Counted from the first letter of the stretch, positions 37,638 through 47,129 are shown. The stretch: DNA of 64,000 bases from Pectobacterium carotovorum (GCF_033898505.1 NZ_JAXAFK010000008.1:33829-97828), one strand, 5' to 3'. A program made the numbers and translations. Notes: a model not told the origin generated them from the sequence alone.

Positions 37638-37889
37638 ATGCCAAACACTATTCATAGCGACACAACCGCAAGTGTCAGCGAACTGAAGAAAAATCCCATG
37701 GCCACGGTCAAAGCCGGCGCGGGTTATCCGGTGGCGATAATGAACCATAACCGGCCTGCTTTCTACTGTGTACCTGCTGAACTCTATGAAAAGATGCTGG
37801 AATATATCGACGATCAGGAACTTGCTGCGCTGGTTGAAAAGCGGAGCAAGCACCCCCTGCATGACGTTGAGCTGGATCAGTATCTATGA
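37638..37889 (+). CDS. RelB/StbD-type antitoxin (Phd/YefM family)
   Basis: An 83-aa antitoxin: N-terminal Phd/YefM DNA-binding part (TTASVSELKKNPMATV, YPVAIMNHNRPAFYCVPAELYE) and a C-terminal toxin-wrapping tail (VEKRSKHPLHDVELDQYL). It neutralises the next gene's product and probably represses the pair. ATGA overlap with the toxin, its own ribosome site GAGG, and a terminator in front make it an independent unit placed between traY and excA. Confidence 0.9.
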   Translation: MPNTIHSDTTASVSELKKNPMATVKAGAGYPVAIMNHNRPAFYCVPAELYEKMLEYIDDQELAALVEKRSKHPLHDVELDQYL

Positions 37890-38173
37890 CCTATAAGATT
37901 AAGTTCAGGACTGACGCACTCAAAGAGTGGAATCATCTTGATAAATCTATTCAGCAACAATTTGCTAAAAACCTAAAGGCATGTGCTGAAAATCCGCATA
38001 TACCTTCGGCAAAACTGAGAGGAATGCCTGACTGCTACAAAATAAAATTGCGTGCATCAGGCTTCCGGCTTGTTTATCAGGTTATTAACGATGAATTAAT
38101 CATTGCTGTCGTTGCAGTTGGAAAACGGGAGCATAGTCAAGTTTACAATCTGGCCAGCAAACGGCTCAGATAG
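37886..38173 (+). CDS. RelE/StbE-type toxin
   Basis: A 95-aa RelE/ParE-superfamily toxin (FRTDALKEWNHLDKSIQQQF, AKLRGMPDCYKIKLRASGFR, RLVYQVI, VAVGKREHSQVY). Lys/Arg residues in KLRASGFRLVYQV and the C-terminal KREHSQVY are typical of ribosome-dependent mRNA interferases. With the antitoxin it should stabilise the plasmid by killing plasmid-free cells. Confidence 0.9.
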   Translation: MTYKIKFRTDALKEWNHLDKSIQQQFAKNLKACAENPHIPSAKLRGMPDCYKIKLRASGFRLVYQVINDELIIAVVAVGKREHSQVYNLASKRLR

Positions 38174-38190
38174 ATATCAGGAAGATAAAT

Positions 38191-38871
38191 ATGTCAGTAA
38201 AATACTATGATACTTACAGAAAAAATTGGCCTGTAGCTGTCGCAGGGGTTCTATCATTTGGATACTTGTTCATTGGTTTGCCGATACATATATTTCTGGC
38301 TGGCTTTACCTATGTTTATCGCGATGAGATATTCAATGGCCTGCGTCAACAAGATATTCCTTTGGCGTTATTCCTTTGGATAACTCTCGCTTTAGCTATG
38401 ACACTTATTGTTTTCTCAATTAAAAAGCAGAAGAAAAACATTAAAGCCTTCACCAAGTTCTTCAGCGAATCAGGATTGAATAACCCTTCGCCACAAAATA
38501 TTGCCATGAATCGTACGGGCTGGGGTTACCTGGGGCTTGATACGCAAAAAGGGACCATTCTCTACATCAGCCACCCAGAGACGTCCATTCTGAACTTCTT
38601 TTTCCCACGCGACGTTCGGGTAATGGGGTTTGGAATGTATGACTGGAAATCAGTCGAACTTGAAGGCAACAAGTTGACAATTTATACAGGTAATCCAGAA
38701 CTTCCAACGGTCTCTATTACTTCCGGTAAAGCAGCAATGCTTTACGAAAAAATCAATGCCATGCGCCATCAGCAGTGGAAATACGAGTATGCGGTGCCCG
38801 GATGCGTTGAGCATCAGGCTAATAAAATCGCAGAAGCAAATGGCCTGAACTTGATCCTACCGCCACAGTAA
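38191..38871 (+). CDS. excA: Entry-exclusion protein ExcA
   Basis: A 226-aa inner-membrane protein with two membrane segments (about 14-40 and 55-75) and a cytoplasmic domain (GWGYLGLDTQKGTILYIS, GMYDWKSVELEGNKLTIY). It fits ExcA of R64/IncL-M in size, topology and place after traY; ExcA in recipients recognises donor TraY and blocks redundant transfer. Here a toxin-antitoxin pair separates it from traY. Confidence 0.83.
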   Translation: MSVKYYDTYRKNWPVAVAGVLSFGYLFIGLPIHIFLAGFTYVYRDEIFNGLRQQDIPLALFLWITLALAMTLIVFSIKKQKKNIKAFTKFFSESGLNNPSPQNIAMNRTGWGYLGLDTQKGTILYISHPETSILNFFFPRDVRVMGFGMYDWKSVELEGNKLTIYTGNPELPTVSITSGKAAMLYEKINAMRHQQWKYEYAVPGCVEHQANKIAEANGLNLILPPQ

Positions 38872-38910
38872 CACTCTTCCGCAGCAACCCTCCGCGCATA
38901 TCTACTTCGG

Positions 38911-38938
38911 GGCACCCTGTTCAGGGTGCCTCTTCTTT
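38911..38938 (+). terminator. Terminator after excA
   Basis: GGCACCCTG / CAGGGTGCC hairpin with TT loop followed by TCTTCTTT. Confidence 0.8.
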
Positions 38939-38964
38939 ATATCTGAATACTACAGGGTCCTCTC

Positions 38965-40227
38965 ATGACACAACCTGTCCGTAAGGACGTCCAGTCCAAT
39001 AATGACTGGACGATGGCCGCTGTCGGCCTGTTTATCACACTAATGGTAACAGCGTTATTTTTTCGGCAGTTAACCATTGAATGCACCACTACCCTTCTCT
39101 ACTGGTTATGGAGCCTGGCTGACTTTCAGCAATTTCATAATGCAGCTGCATGGCGAATCAACCTGCTGGCCACTACGCATAACAATGCTGAGAATGTTTC
39201 ATGGGGTAAATTTTTCACTGTCATGGATGCCACGGCAGGTATTTTGCTAATAGCCCTGATACCACTGGCGATCATCGGCATTATTGCCGTTCGTCGGCAT
39301 CAGGCAAGCCGAACCAGCCGCGATATATCAATCAATACGCTCCCACGAATCATGGCGCAGTTCTCCCCTGCCATTCTGCCGGCACTGAGCTATGGGGATA
39401 GGAAAACGCAGCTATTAAATGTGGATCCAGCTGAACATCGCAGTGCTCAGACGCCTGATGAATTTGTCATCGAGCACAAGCTTGTTGTTAATAACCGCCT
39501 GAAGAAAGATCAGGCAGAAAAACTCTTCATTGCGCAGCTAGGTACGCCGCTGCAGCACGATAAAAAAGACTTTGACCGCTTCAACGATCATGAACGCGCT
39601 ATGTTTGCGATTTTCGGGTTGCAACACTTCCTTGATAAACGTGGTGAAGCGGAGCAGCTATTAGATGCACTCAACCGTTCCACTCTTAAGTCAGACCGCA
39701 AATACCGCAACAAAATTGGATATCCCAATCTGGCGATGGCCACTTCCGCATTTCGTAAAGTCACAGAGACGCCAGCAGCGCAAAAATGGATTAAACAATA
39801 CAACTATGCGCGTACCTCCATCACGGCACTGCACGATAACGACCTGCATCTCCCTATCAGAAGATACCGCTGGCTGAAGGGCCTTGACCGTACACTCTGG
39901 TATGCACTTGCTTCCACTGGCCGGCCCTGGCCATTCGTCGAAGGTGCTGGCGTGGTAAGCCAAGCGCACTGGGAGAAACTGGCGTCACGGTATCGGGTCA
40001 GATTAACCAAACCGATCATGTCACTGGCCATCGAGGGACTTGAAACAGATCTGAGAAATCTCGGAGCTGTCGTAGAAGAACCCGCCCCGACAAAACCTTC
40101 TCTTCATGATGTTGATGACGCAGATGAAGACGAAGACGAAGCAGGAAATAACCAGTTAATGAACTCCACTACCGACGAACAGCATGTCCATCGGCACGTA
40201 CATACTTTCCGCCCAAAAATGAGATAA
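38965..40227 (+). CDS. trbA: Transfer protein TrbA (DotM/IcmP-like)
   Basis: A 420-aa protein with membrane segments near residues 17-35 and 88-108 and a cytoplasmic domain (KKDFDRFNDHERAMFAIFGLQHFL, YNYARTSITALHDNDLHLP, GRPWPFVEGAGVVSQAHWEK). These motifs fit DotM/IcmP, which binds the coupling protein DotL (TrbC here). An acidic tail (DDADEDEDEAGN) is followed by a His-rich end. It is 4 bp from trbB. Confidence 0.9.
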   Translation: MTQPVRKDVQSNNDWTMAAVGLFITLMVTALFFRQLTIECTTTLLYWLWSLADFQQFHNAAAWRINLLATTHNNAENVSWGKFFTVMDATAGILLIALIPLAIIGIIAVRRHQASRTSRDISINTLPRIMAQFSPAILPALSYGDRKTQLLNVDPAEHRSAQTPDEFVIEHKLVVNNRLKKDQAEKLFIAQLGTPLQHDKKDFDRFNDHERAMFAIFGLQHFLDKRGEAEQLLDALNRSTLKSDRKYRNKIGYPNLAMATSAFRKVTETPAAQKWIKQYNYARTSITALHDNDLHLPIRRYRWLKGLDRTLWYALASTGRPWPFVEGAGVVSQAHWEKLASRYRVRLTKPIMSLAIEGLETDLRNLGAVVEEPAPTKPSLHDVDDADEDEDEAGNNQLMNSTTDEQHVHRHVHTFRPKMR

Positions 40228-40231
40228 CCCC

Positions 40232-41272
40232 ATGTCAGAACAAATCGTAAAACAAACAACTACCGAAATTCATGGACAACACCTGCAGGTTCGCCTTAAC
40301 GGCCGCAGCCTGTTTAATCTCTCCGGCCCGATGAGTAATAGTTACCAGCTGACACTTGAGCTGGATAATGGGCAGCACACTATCTGGCTGCGTTACGCTT
40401 CTAAAGGGGCTGCCAAACTGTTCTCTTCAGATGATCAAAAGCTCGCTGAAAGTATTATGGACGCCACAGCCAATGCTCTGCAGAGCATGGCTATTAAAGA
40501 AAAACGCAAAGCTGGCTATAGCTGGTTGATTCCGGGGGCTATGGCTGTGTTTCTCGTCGGTGCATGGACCTCCTCGCTCTGGCATTCATCTTCTTCAGTC
40601 CAACCGCCGGTGTGGGTAATGCCCCCCCAGCCCCCGGCACTATCACTTGAATCAACACCAGTCGAATCACCGGCACCTGCGCTCGTAAAACCGTCGCCTG
40701 CTGTATCTGTTGGTTCCACTGTACCAACTCCAGCGGCAGAGCCTGGTTCGCTTTCAGCTGAGGAAGCAGCTGAAGCCCGTAATCTCCTGGCTACACGTCT
40801 GAAGAACGGTGCGGCAAAGCAGGAATTTACTATTCAGCTCTCATCTGGCCACCCACGAACGCTATACATTTTTGCCGATCCGGAATGCCCGAATTGCAAG
40901 ATTTTTGAGCCGACCGTGCAGGCTTTCTCCTCGCAGTACAACATTGAAATTTTCCCGGTGACGCTGATAGGTAAAGCCCGAACAGCAGAACAAGTCGTCC
41001 CAATGCTGTGCGCGCCCGCAGATAAACGGGCGGATATGTGGCGCAGCCTTTTCGATATTGGCGCCGGCATGCTGAACCCGAATGCGAAATCTGATACGCC
41101 AGCCTCGAGTTGTGAAGCAGGGCAAAACGCCCTAGCCCGTAACGATATGGCTTTTGAACTCTACAAATTGCCTGGCACGCCGACCGTCATAACCGATGAC
41201 GGGCGCCTGGTTCCATTACAAGCCATGACAAGCGATGCCGCGATGCAGGCTTTCATGAATAACGCGCAATGA
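40232..41272 (+). CDS. trbB: Transfer protein TrbB, DsbC-like thiol isomerase
   Basis: A 346-aa protein with a cytoplasmic start, one membrane segment (about 95-112), a proline-rich linker and a periplasmic thioredoxin-fold domain with the CPNC active site at 219-222 (FADPECPNCKIFEP) and the cis-Pro loop KLPGTPTVI. It probably isomerises disulfides in transfer proteins such as TraW or TraL, which carry several cysteines (inference). Confidence 0.9.
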   Translation: MSEQIVKQTTTEIHGQHLQVRLNGRSLFNLSGPMSNSYQLTLELDNGQHTIWLRYASKGAAKLFSSDDQKLAESIMDATANALQSMAIKEKRKAGYSWLIPGAMAVFLVGAWTSSLWHSSSSVQPPVWVMPPQPPALSLESTPVESPAPALVKPSPAVSVGSTVPTPAAEPGSLSAEEAAEARNLLATRLKNGAAKQEFTIQLSSGHPRTLYIFADPECPNCKIFEPTVQAFSSQYNIEIFPVTLIGKARTAEQVVPMLCAPADKRADMWRSLFDIGAGMLNPNAKSDTPASSCEAGQNALARNDMAFELYKLPGTPTVITDDGRLVPLQAMTSDAAMQAFMNNAQ

Positions 41273-41282
41273 GGGATATAAG

Positions 41283-43613
41283 ATGGATCTAAAAAGTCGC
41301 CATGGGCCGTTAGAAAACAGGCTCGTTAGCCGGCAAGTACAGGGGCGCCTGGCAGAACGAATAATGCTTGCACCGTTCTCTGTACAGCTTTTCCTGGCGT
41401 GCTCACTTATCTTTGGTGTGGTATGGCCAGCCACACTTCTGCTGTCTTTGCCATTTAACATCATCCTGCTGGTCGCATTCAGCGATCAGCGTTTTAGATT
41501 ACCCCTCCGAATACCGATGGATGTTGGAGGCTTCGACCTCTCCACTGAAAGAGAAGAAAGCTGGAATATCCCTTTTTTGAAACTCAATCTTCCCAAGATA
41601 ATCGTGAAGAAAGCGAAAGGAGTCCTCTGTCTTGGCATAGGACGTGGCCGTGACCGCGGCAAAGAGTTGTGGCTTGAAAGCTCTGATGCTCTGAGGCACA
41701 TGCAGATCATGGCCACAACTGGCGGCGGTAAAACTGAAACCCTCTACTCGCTGTACTTAAATGCGCTGTGCTGGGCACGGGGATGCTGTATTTCAGACGG
41801 TAAGGCGCAGATCGATCTCGCTGTGGCAACATGGTCAATGGCCAGACGTTTCGGGCAGGAGGACGACTGGCACGTACTTAATTTCATCACTGGCAATGAC
41901 GACCGCTTCAAAAAACTGATGATCGGGGATAAATCCCGCCCTCAGTCCAATAGCACCAACCCGTTCGCCTATGGTAGTCCGACATTCATTATCCAGCTGA
42001 TGGAGTCACTGTTGCCAGCGGGAAACGGCAGCGATGAAGGATGGAAGGATAAAGCCCGAGCCATGATGAATGCCCTGATCTACGCTCTGTGTTATAAGCG
42101 CGCGCGCGATAACACTATGCTGACTCAGGGCGTCATTCAGTCCTATCTGCCGCTTATAAAATTCGTCGGGCTGTATCGTGAAGCTCTTGAAGAGGGATGG
42201 CACGAAGAGGGCTATAAGCCCATGGAAAATTATCTGGCCAACCTAGCCGGCTTTGATATGAAACTCATCAACCGCCCCGGAGAATGGTCCCAGGGCGCGC
42301 TTGATCAGCATGGCTATCTCATCCAGCAGTTTACCCGCATGCTTAGTATGTTTAACGATACCTATGGCCACGTATTTCCCAAGAACGGCGGTGATATCGA
42401 TATGCAGGATATCCTGCATAACGATCGTACCCTGGTAGTGCTTATTCCGGCGCTGGAGCTTTCTGATAACGAAGCAGCCACCCTGGGTAAGTTGTATATA
42501 TCTGACATTAGGATGAACATCGCAAAGGACCTGGGTAACAAAATTGAAGGTTCCCCAGAACACACACTCACAGTGAAGAAATTCGCCAGTAAATTCCCGT
42601 TTATGCTCATCTGCGATGAAGTTGGTTACTATTTCGCACCAGGGCTGGAAAAACTTGCGGCCCAGATGCGAAGCCTCAAGTACATGCTGGTTATTCTGGC
42701 GCAGGACCTGCAGGCGATGATGCGTCACGGGAAAGAGGTTCATTCAGTTAATGCCAACCTCGGGACCAAACAGTTTATGAAAACTGAGGATACCGAAGAT
42801 ACGCTGAAGATGATCCGGGCTGTTGGCGGGACCGGGCAGTACGCTGAGCAGCGCACCATGAGCCGAACCGGCATGGGAGGCTACGAGGACGTAGACCGCG
42901 TTGAGTTCAGAGACAGGGATAACATCCAGTTGGATGAGCTTAAAGCACTCAAGGAAGGACAGGGCATCATTGTCTTCGAAGATCGCCAGGTACGTAGCAG
43001 TTCTATCTACATTCCTGACAACGAAAAGATTTCAAAGCTGAGCGTCAAAATTAACCGCTATGTTCCTTTACGGCGTCCTGACTTTAGTGATTTATGCAAT
43101 GAAGTACCTGCAGCTGTGCGCCGGCGACCAGTCTCACAGGATCGAGTTTCTAATATTATCGATATCTGTCGCTCGACTTTACCAGGAGCATGGAATGGCC
43201 GCCTGAATGCTCGCTTAGCCGATAAGACGCTGATGGCCATAACCAGTGTGGCCACAGACCTCGATAACCGAGACGACCTTAATTTTACGCCAGAACAACG
43301 TGGCATTCTTTTATTCGAAACGGCTATTGAAGCCCTGGAGCAAACCGGTGGACGCTATTACTGGCTTAAAGAGCAGGAATCCATCCGTATTTCCAAAAAG
43401 CGAGTCGAGGAGGCGCACAGGAACAGTGTCGGCATTACGCTTCCTTCTACTTTACAAAGAGAGCCGGTACCGGACCAACCACCGCCGGTCGGTCAACATT
43501 TATCCCAACCAATTTCAGATAGAAACCTCGGTTATGACGACTGGTATCAGAACATTACTCAGCACGATTATAGTGACGATTTTACTCGTACCGCTGACGA
43601 CACCAGGTACTGA
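41283..43613 (+). CDS. trbC: Type IV coupling protein TrbC (DotL/IcmO-like)
   Basis: A 776-aa coupling ATPase with two N-terminal membrane segments (about 35-65), Walker A TTGGGKTET at about residues 145-153 and Walker B near FMLICDEVGYYF. It recruits the NikB-bound strand to the channel. DotL family; TrbC is essential for R64 transfer. Confidence 0.93.
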   Translation: MDLKSRHGPLENRLVSRQVQGRLAERIMLAPFSVQLFLACSLIFGVVWPATLLLSLPFNIILLVAFSDQRFRLPLRIPMDVGGFDLSTEREESWNIPFLKLNLPKIIVKKAKGVLCLGIGRGRDRGKELWLESSDALRHMQIMATTGGGKTETLYSLYLNALCWARGCCISDGKAQIDLAVATWSMARRFGQEDDWHVLNFITGNDDRFKKLMIGDKSRPQSNSTNPFAYGSPTFIIQLMESLLPAGNGSDEGWKDKARAMMNALIYALCYKRARDNTMLTQGVIQSYLPLIKFVGLYREALEEGWHEEGYKPMENYLANLAGFDMKLINRPGEWSQGALDQHGYLIQQFTRMLSMFNDTYGHVFPKNGGDIDMQDILHNDRTLVVLIPALELSDNEAATLGKLYISDIRMNIAKDLGNKIEGSPEHTLTVKKFASKFPFMLICDEVGYYFAPGLEKLAAQMRSLKYMLVILAQDLQAMMRHGKEVHSVNANLGTKQFMKTEDTEDTLKMIRAVGGTGQYAEQRTMSRTGMGGYEDVDRVEFRDRDNIQLDELKALKEGQGIIVFEDRQVRSSSIYIPDNEKISKLSVKINRYVPLRRPDFSDLCNEVPAAVRRRPVSQDRVSNIIDICRSTLPGAWNGRLNARLADKTLMAITSVATDLDNRDDLNFTPEQRGILLFETAIEALEQTGGRYYWLKEQESIRISKKRVEEAHRNSVGITLPSTLQREPVPDQPPPVGQHLSQPISDRNLGYDDWYQNITQHDYSDDFTRTADDTRY

Positions 43614-43674
43614 ATTACACATCACCACGGGGTTCTCTCCGGGGAAGAGTTAAGAATCCAATTAGCTATAATCA

Positions 43675-43711
43675 AAAAAGCCGGAAGGGTGCCCCCCTCC
43701 GGCTTTTTTTT
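43675..43711. terminator. Terminator after trbC
   Basis: AAAAAAGCCGGA-GGG / CCC-TCCGGCTTTTTTTT hairpin, a strong bidirectional terminator between the tra-trb block and the minus-strand mobilisation genes. Confidence 0.9.
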
Positions 43712-43762
43712 CGTCTAGGTAATTAATGGTGTTGGCCTGAATTCACGGAATGAAAAGGGCAC

Positions 43763-44023
43763 CTAACCAATCAGTGATTTATCTACATGAGATAAACTAT
43801 CCTTGCTTAATAGCTCGAAGCGTTTGCCAAGAACGTCAAAGCGTTTCTCAATAGACAACTCCCATACTGGAGTGAGGATTTTCTGGCAGAAAAGCCCGGT
43901 ATCAAACGCATCCTGCGCCACGGCAAAATACATAAAGCTGCCAGCCAGTGCATTGCTAATACGTGACACCTGGTCAGCTGTGCGGTAGCAAACCTTGTAA
44001 TATGGAGCCAGAACATTTCTCAT
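43763..44023 (-). CDS. Small unknown protein downstream of nikB
   Basis: An 86-aa protein (MRNVLAPYYKVCYRTADQVSRI) with a good ribosome site (GAGGTGAG) 6-7 bases before ATG. It is 108 bp after nikB on the same strand and could be the last gene of the nikAB transcript. No membrane segment, motif or recognised family. Confidence 0.6.
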   Translation of the reverse strand: MRNVLAPYYKVCYRTADQVSRISNALAGSFMYFAVAQDAFDTGLFCQKILTPVWELSIEKRFDVLGKRFELLSKDSLSHVDKSLIG

Positions 44024-44131
44024 TGTCTCACCTCAGTAGCTTTGCATTAATGCGCAATCACAATCTCAGATTTACGTTATCTGCGTGTTTAAGTTTCTCA
44101 TCCATTCGGAAACCGCATTCCTGACCTGGCG

Positions 44132-46063
44132 TTAGTTCTTAATATTGGGCTTAGGTGGTACATGTGGCCGCATATTTCCGCCGGCTAAATATGCATCATG
44201 CAGCGCTTCAGGTGAGACATAATAACCGGCAAGCTGGCGCTGAACAGGGTGCGTAAGCGGAACTGTTTTACCTGACGATGCGTTGAAATGCGGGATGTAT
44301 TGAATGGTCCCGTTAACGAAGGATTTATCCCCTCTGATCTCCACTTTCTCTCCACTCTTCTCACCGCAGATGTGCAGCGCCATAGCGATGTTTTTACCCT
44401 TCTCTGCCGGTGCATCGGCAACCTCAATAAGCAAACCACGATCAAGCAATACAGGCTTACCACCGGAGTTATATACAACGGCACCGTCACGGTTAACCTG
44501 TGTTTCATAACCGCGGATTTGAGCAGGACGGATATCATCAGCAACAGAATTGAGAATGATGTTGCCAGAGATTGCTGCCGTGCGATTGTTGCGCTTCTCC
44601 CGATATGCCCAGCCACGAAGTTGCGAGATAGCAGCAGCGTCATGTTTGGTGGCCTGCATCTCTACCCATGCTCTATACGACAATGGTCGATAACCCGGCA
44701 CCTCTTTAAGCGCTTTACGCTCTTCACGAATTTGCAAACGCAAAGCGGCCATATCTTTCATTTTTTCGACTTCCAGCGCGCGGAGCATCAACTTACGAAG
44801 CAGAGGATCACGCTGTGAAATTCGGACATTATTTTTCCGGATACGATAGCTTGCGGACAATTCTCGGAACCGATTTCTTAGGGTGTCGACGGAAATTCCA
44901 GGGCGAACAAACGCAGTTTTATATGCTTTATATCGCGCTATTAAATCCTGACGAGCTTCGGCGCGCTGAACACGGCGTTCAGAGCGGGCGCCCATATCAC
45001 GACGATGAAGACGATCGTTGTACTGGGATTGAATATCTACCGTACTCAGCAAACGTTCTCTACCCACGTTATCAGTTTCACGATGAATCGTGGCAGGAAT
45101 GAATTTACCGATCAATTCCTGCTGACTGTCCAGAGTAAGTTCTGGATGGAGATCGCTGGCTTTGATAGGTGCCTGGACATCACTCCCCATATCATAAATA
45201 GCCAGACCCTGACCTTTCGGACGTAACTCCAGTCCGGCTGAAACTAATACATTATGAACGTCATCCCAGGTGTAGTCAGGTTGAAGAAACACGCCATCAA
45301 TTTTTCCGCGGCAATTATCTACGGCATAAGAAAACAGGCTTTCCGTATCACCAAAGTGCTCCAGCTGGCGCGCAGCTGAAGGTGCTGATTTATAGAAGCT
45401 GCGGTTACGAACGATCGCGCCGTCTTCGTTAACTTTGTAGGGACCATTATCATGTTTCCATCCGTTCTTCAGCTCGAGCTCACGGCAGCAGCGATCCAGG
45501 GTGAAGTGATCGTTATACAGTGATGCAGCTTTATAACTCACTGGGTTGATGCGGTTCACCGTCAGATGGCAATGCAAGTTATCAGTATCATCATGAATGG
45601 CGAAGACATACTGATGCCCTTCCATACCCATACGTTTCAGGCAATGGCGAGCCGAATCAAAAATCTGATCTGGCGTAGGTCGTTCTGATTCCGGCCAGGA
45701 CAGAATGACATGATATACAGGGTCGTTACAGCGGGTGTTTTGCATGGCAACCATATCCATTTCCGTGGATGCCGTCGACAGAGAGAAGCAGTTGGTTTCA
45801 CAAATGACTTTATCGCAACGCACCTGCTGGCGTCCGTCAGGGAAAGTTGCGATAACATCCTGTGAATCGGGTAGCGCATTACGCGTTGCATACCCTACCA
45901 GGTCGTTGAATATCTTATCCTCAGAGCGAGATTTTCGGACGAAGGGTTTTTCAGGCGATAGCGTTTCGCTCATCTCAACATCATCACGCAGGATGGTATA
46001 TGAGACGAGTTGAACAAAACTGGATTTACCATCACGACGGCGCTCAGCCACTACCGCAAGCAT
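44132..46063 (-). CDS. nikB: Relaxase NikB (MOBP family)
   Basis: A 643-aa relaxase. The N-terminal half carries the metal-binding histidine motif HDDTDNLHCHL (His157, His164, His166) that coordinates the ion for cleavage at nic, with motif II-like YVFAIHDD just before. The C-terminal half (about 300-640) is basic and helical. R64 NikB is about 899 aa; the shorter length here is closer to IncL/M NikB (recalled, not compared). ATG follows the nikA stop with no gap, so the two are coupled. Confidence 0.93.
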   Translation of the reverse strand: MLAVVAERRRDGKSSFVQLVSYTILRDDVEMSETLSPEKPFVRKSRSEDKIFNDLVGYATRNALPDSQDVIATFPDGRQQVRCDKVICETNCFSLSTASTEMDMVAMQNTRCNDPVYHVILSWPESERPTPDQIFDSARHCLKRMGMEGHQYVFAIHDDTDNLHCHLTVNRINPVSYKAASLYNDHFTLDRCCRELELKNGWKHDNGPYKVNEDGAIVRNRSFYKSAPSAARQLEHFGDTESLFSYAVDNCRGKIDGVFLQPDYTWDDVHNVLVSAGLELRPKGQGLAIYDMGSDVQAPIKASDLHPELTLDSQQELIGKFIPATIHRETDNVGRERLLSTVDIQSQYNDRLHRRDMGARSERRVQRAEARQDLIARYKAYKTAFVRPGISVDTLRNRFRELSASYRIRKNNVRISQRDPLLRKLMLRALEVEKMKDMAALRLQIREERKALKEVPGYRPLSYRAWVEMQATKHDAAAISQLRGWAYREKRNNRTAAISGNIILNSVADDIRPAQIRGYETQVNRDGAVVYNSGGKPVLLDRGLLIEVADAPAEKGKNIAMALHICGEKSGEKVEIRGDKSFVNGTIQYIPHFNASSGKTVPLTHPVQRQLAGYYVSPEALHDAYLAGGNMRPHVPPKPNIKN

Positions 46064-46408
46064 CTAGTCCTCTGTATTGTTCAGGCTGTCAGCCCTGAAT
46101 TTCATTAACGTCTTCTGCAACTGAGCCAGTGTCTCGGCAAACTGCTTACTCAGCTCTGGAGTCATCATTCCCTGCTTTTGCATCTCTGTATAAAGATGTT
46201 TTTGCAGGCCCCCCAGTTTCAAGATTTCATTCATCTGCCGGGTATCACCTTTTGCGACAATACGTCTTCCGAGAGCGGCTCGCCGCAAAAACTCACCTGT
46301 CGAGATGCCCGCAGCTTTAGCACTTTCCTGTATCTGTGCTTTCTCTTCAGGGTAACAACGAACACTGCCCAGCAGCGCTGATCGCTGGCGTCTTTCACTC
46401 TTACTCAT
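46064..46408 (-). CDS. nikA: Relaxosome accessory protein NikA
   Basis: A 114-aa ribbon-helix-helix protein read from ATG 46408 (AGGA 7 bases upstream); the frame stays open across oriT but this start matches NikA proteins (about 110 aa). The RHH part is SVRCYPEEKAQIQESAKAAG then STGEFLRRAALGR. In R64 NikA binds the oriT repeat next to nic and recruits NikB. Confidence 0.9.
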   Translation of the reverse strand: MSKSERRQRSALLGSVRCYPEEKAQIQESAKAAGISTGEFLRRAALGRRIVAKGDTRQMNEILKLGGLQKHLYTEMQKQGMMTPELSKQFAETLAQLQKTLMKFRADSLNNTED

Positions 46409-46640
46409 TTTCAATTCCTGCACAGCCTGACAGGCGGAACGATTAATAGGGTGTCGGGACGGAGTCCTGACCAGGGCGTTTTGTGGGACCGTCTGCGTGC
46501 AGGCGGTGCTACAAAACATACCCTGTCCCACGTTTGCCACTAGTTTTGTGTTCATGAGTTGCAGTGTATTTGATTTCGGCGGTGCCGTCACTGGCTTACG
46601 CCATGAAAAACATGGATTTGCCACTCTGGCAGGCGAAAAG
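46409..46640. other. Origin of transfer (oriT) region
   Basis: This 230-bp gap between divergent nikA and the mobC-like gene has the layout of an IncI/IncL-M oriT. Inverted arms GTGGGAC (46483-46489) and GTCCCAC (46525-46531) enclose a hairpin CCGTCTGC-GT-GCAGGCGG (about 46489-46506). Inverted copies of CAGGG-nn-TTTTGT flank the same segment. This resembles what I recall of R64 oriT (repeat for NikA next to nic). The nic position cannot be fixed from sequence alone. Confidence 0.75.
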
Positions 46641-46647
46641 GTATAAT
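46618..46647 (+). promoter_or_regulatory. Promoter of the mobC-like gene
   Basis: TTGCCA (46618-46623), 18-bp spacer, perfect TATAAT (46642-46647), with an AGGAAGGA ribosome site at about 46672-46680. Confidence 0.6.
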
Positions 46648-46687
46648 TTTGGCTGAGTAATTTCGTTGTCTAGGAAGGAAGCGTTGA

Positions 46688-47011
46688 ATGTCTGATAAAA
46701 AATGGTATAGCGAAGAAGATATTTCCCAAGCTAAAGATTCCCTTAGTGATCTACCGGATCTCTCAAAGAAACGGCTTACTAAAACTGATGTTCTTGAGCA
46801 GCTGCGTGACCAGATTATCGAGCTGTCAGAAAAAAAAGGTTATAGCATCGAAGATATACGGGATGCGCTTTCAACGGCAGGCATCCCAACTAGCGTGAAA
46901 GCAATTCGGGAAATATTGAATAGCAAAAAGAAACCTAAAAACCGTGTCAGCAGAACCAGAAAAAATGATCCATCTGAAAACACACCTGATCCAATGAATA
47001 AAACTGCCTGA
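46688..47011 (+). CDS. mobC: MobC-like oriT accessory protein
   Basis: A 107-aa basic protein divergent from nikA across oriT. The middle (EKKGYSIEDIRDALSTAGI, then SVKAIREILNSKKK) looks like a small helix-turn-helix or RHH module and the tail is Lys/Arg-rich. IncL/M plasmids such as pCTX-M3 carry mobC here. A role in assembling the relaxosome at oriT or in regulating nik genes is likely. Confidence 0.65.
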   Translation: MSDKKWYSEEDISQAKDSLSDLPDLSKKRLTKTDVLEQLRDQIIELSEKKGYSIEDIRDALSTAGIPTSVKAIREILNSKKKPKNRVSRTRKNDPSENTPDPMNKTA

Positions 47012-47096
47012 CCTAAACAGGGGAGCCCCTGGGGGCGGACGGGTGAAAGGTAAACGCTACGAATGTGGCGATTACCTTTCGGCGGGCGGGGGTGAT

Positions 47097-47129
47097 CAGT
47101 TTGTTCAGGTTCAACACCTGAGCAAACTG
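47097..47129. terminator. Strong hairpin downstream of the mobC-like gene
   Basis: 14-bp arms CAGTTTGTTCAGGT / ACCTGAGCAAACTG (one G-U) with a 5-base loop, followed by a second hairpin GGGGA-ATTA-TCCCC near 47148-47161. There is no long U-run. It lies between convergent mobC-like and 46-aa genes and may separate them. Confidence 0.5.

Noticed and set aside
42243..42743. 166-codon minus-strand ORF inside trbC
   Set aside because: Shadow of a clear coupling-protein gene; no independent support.
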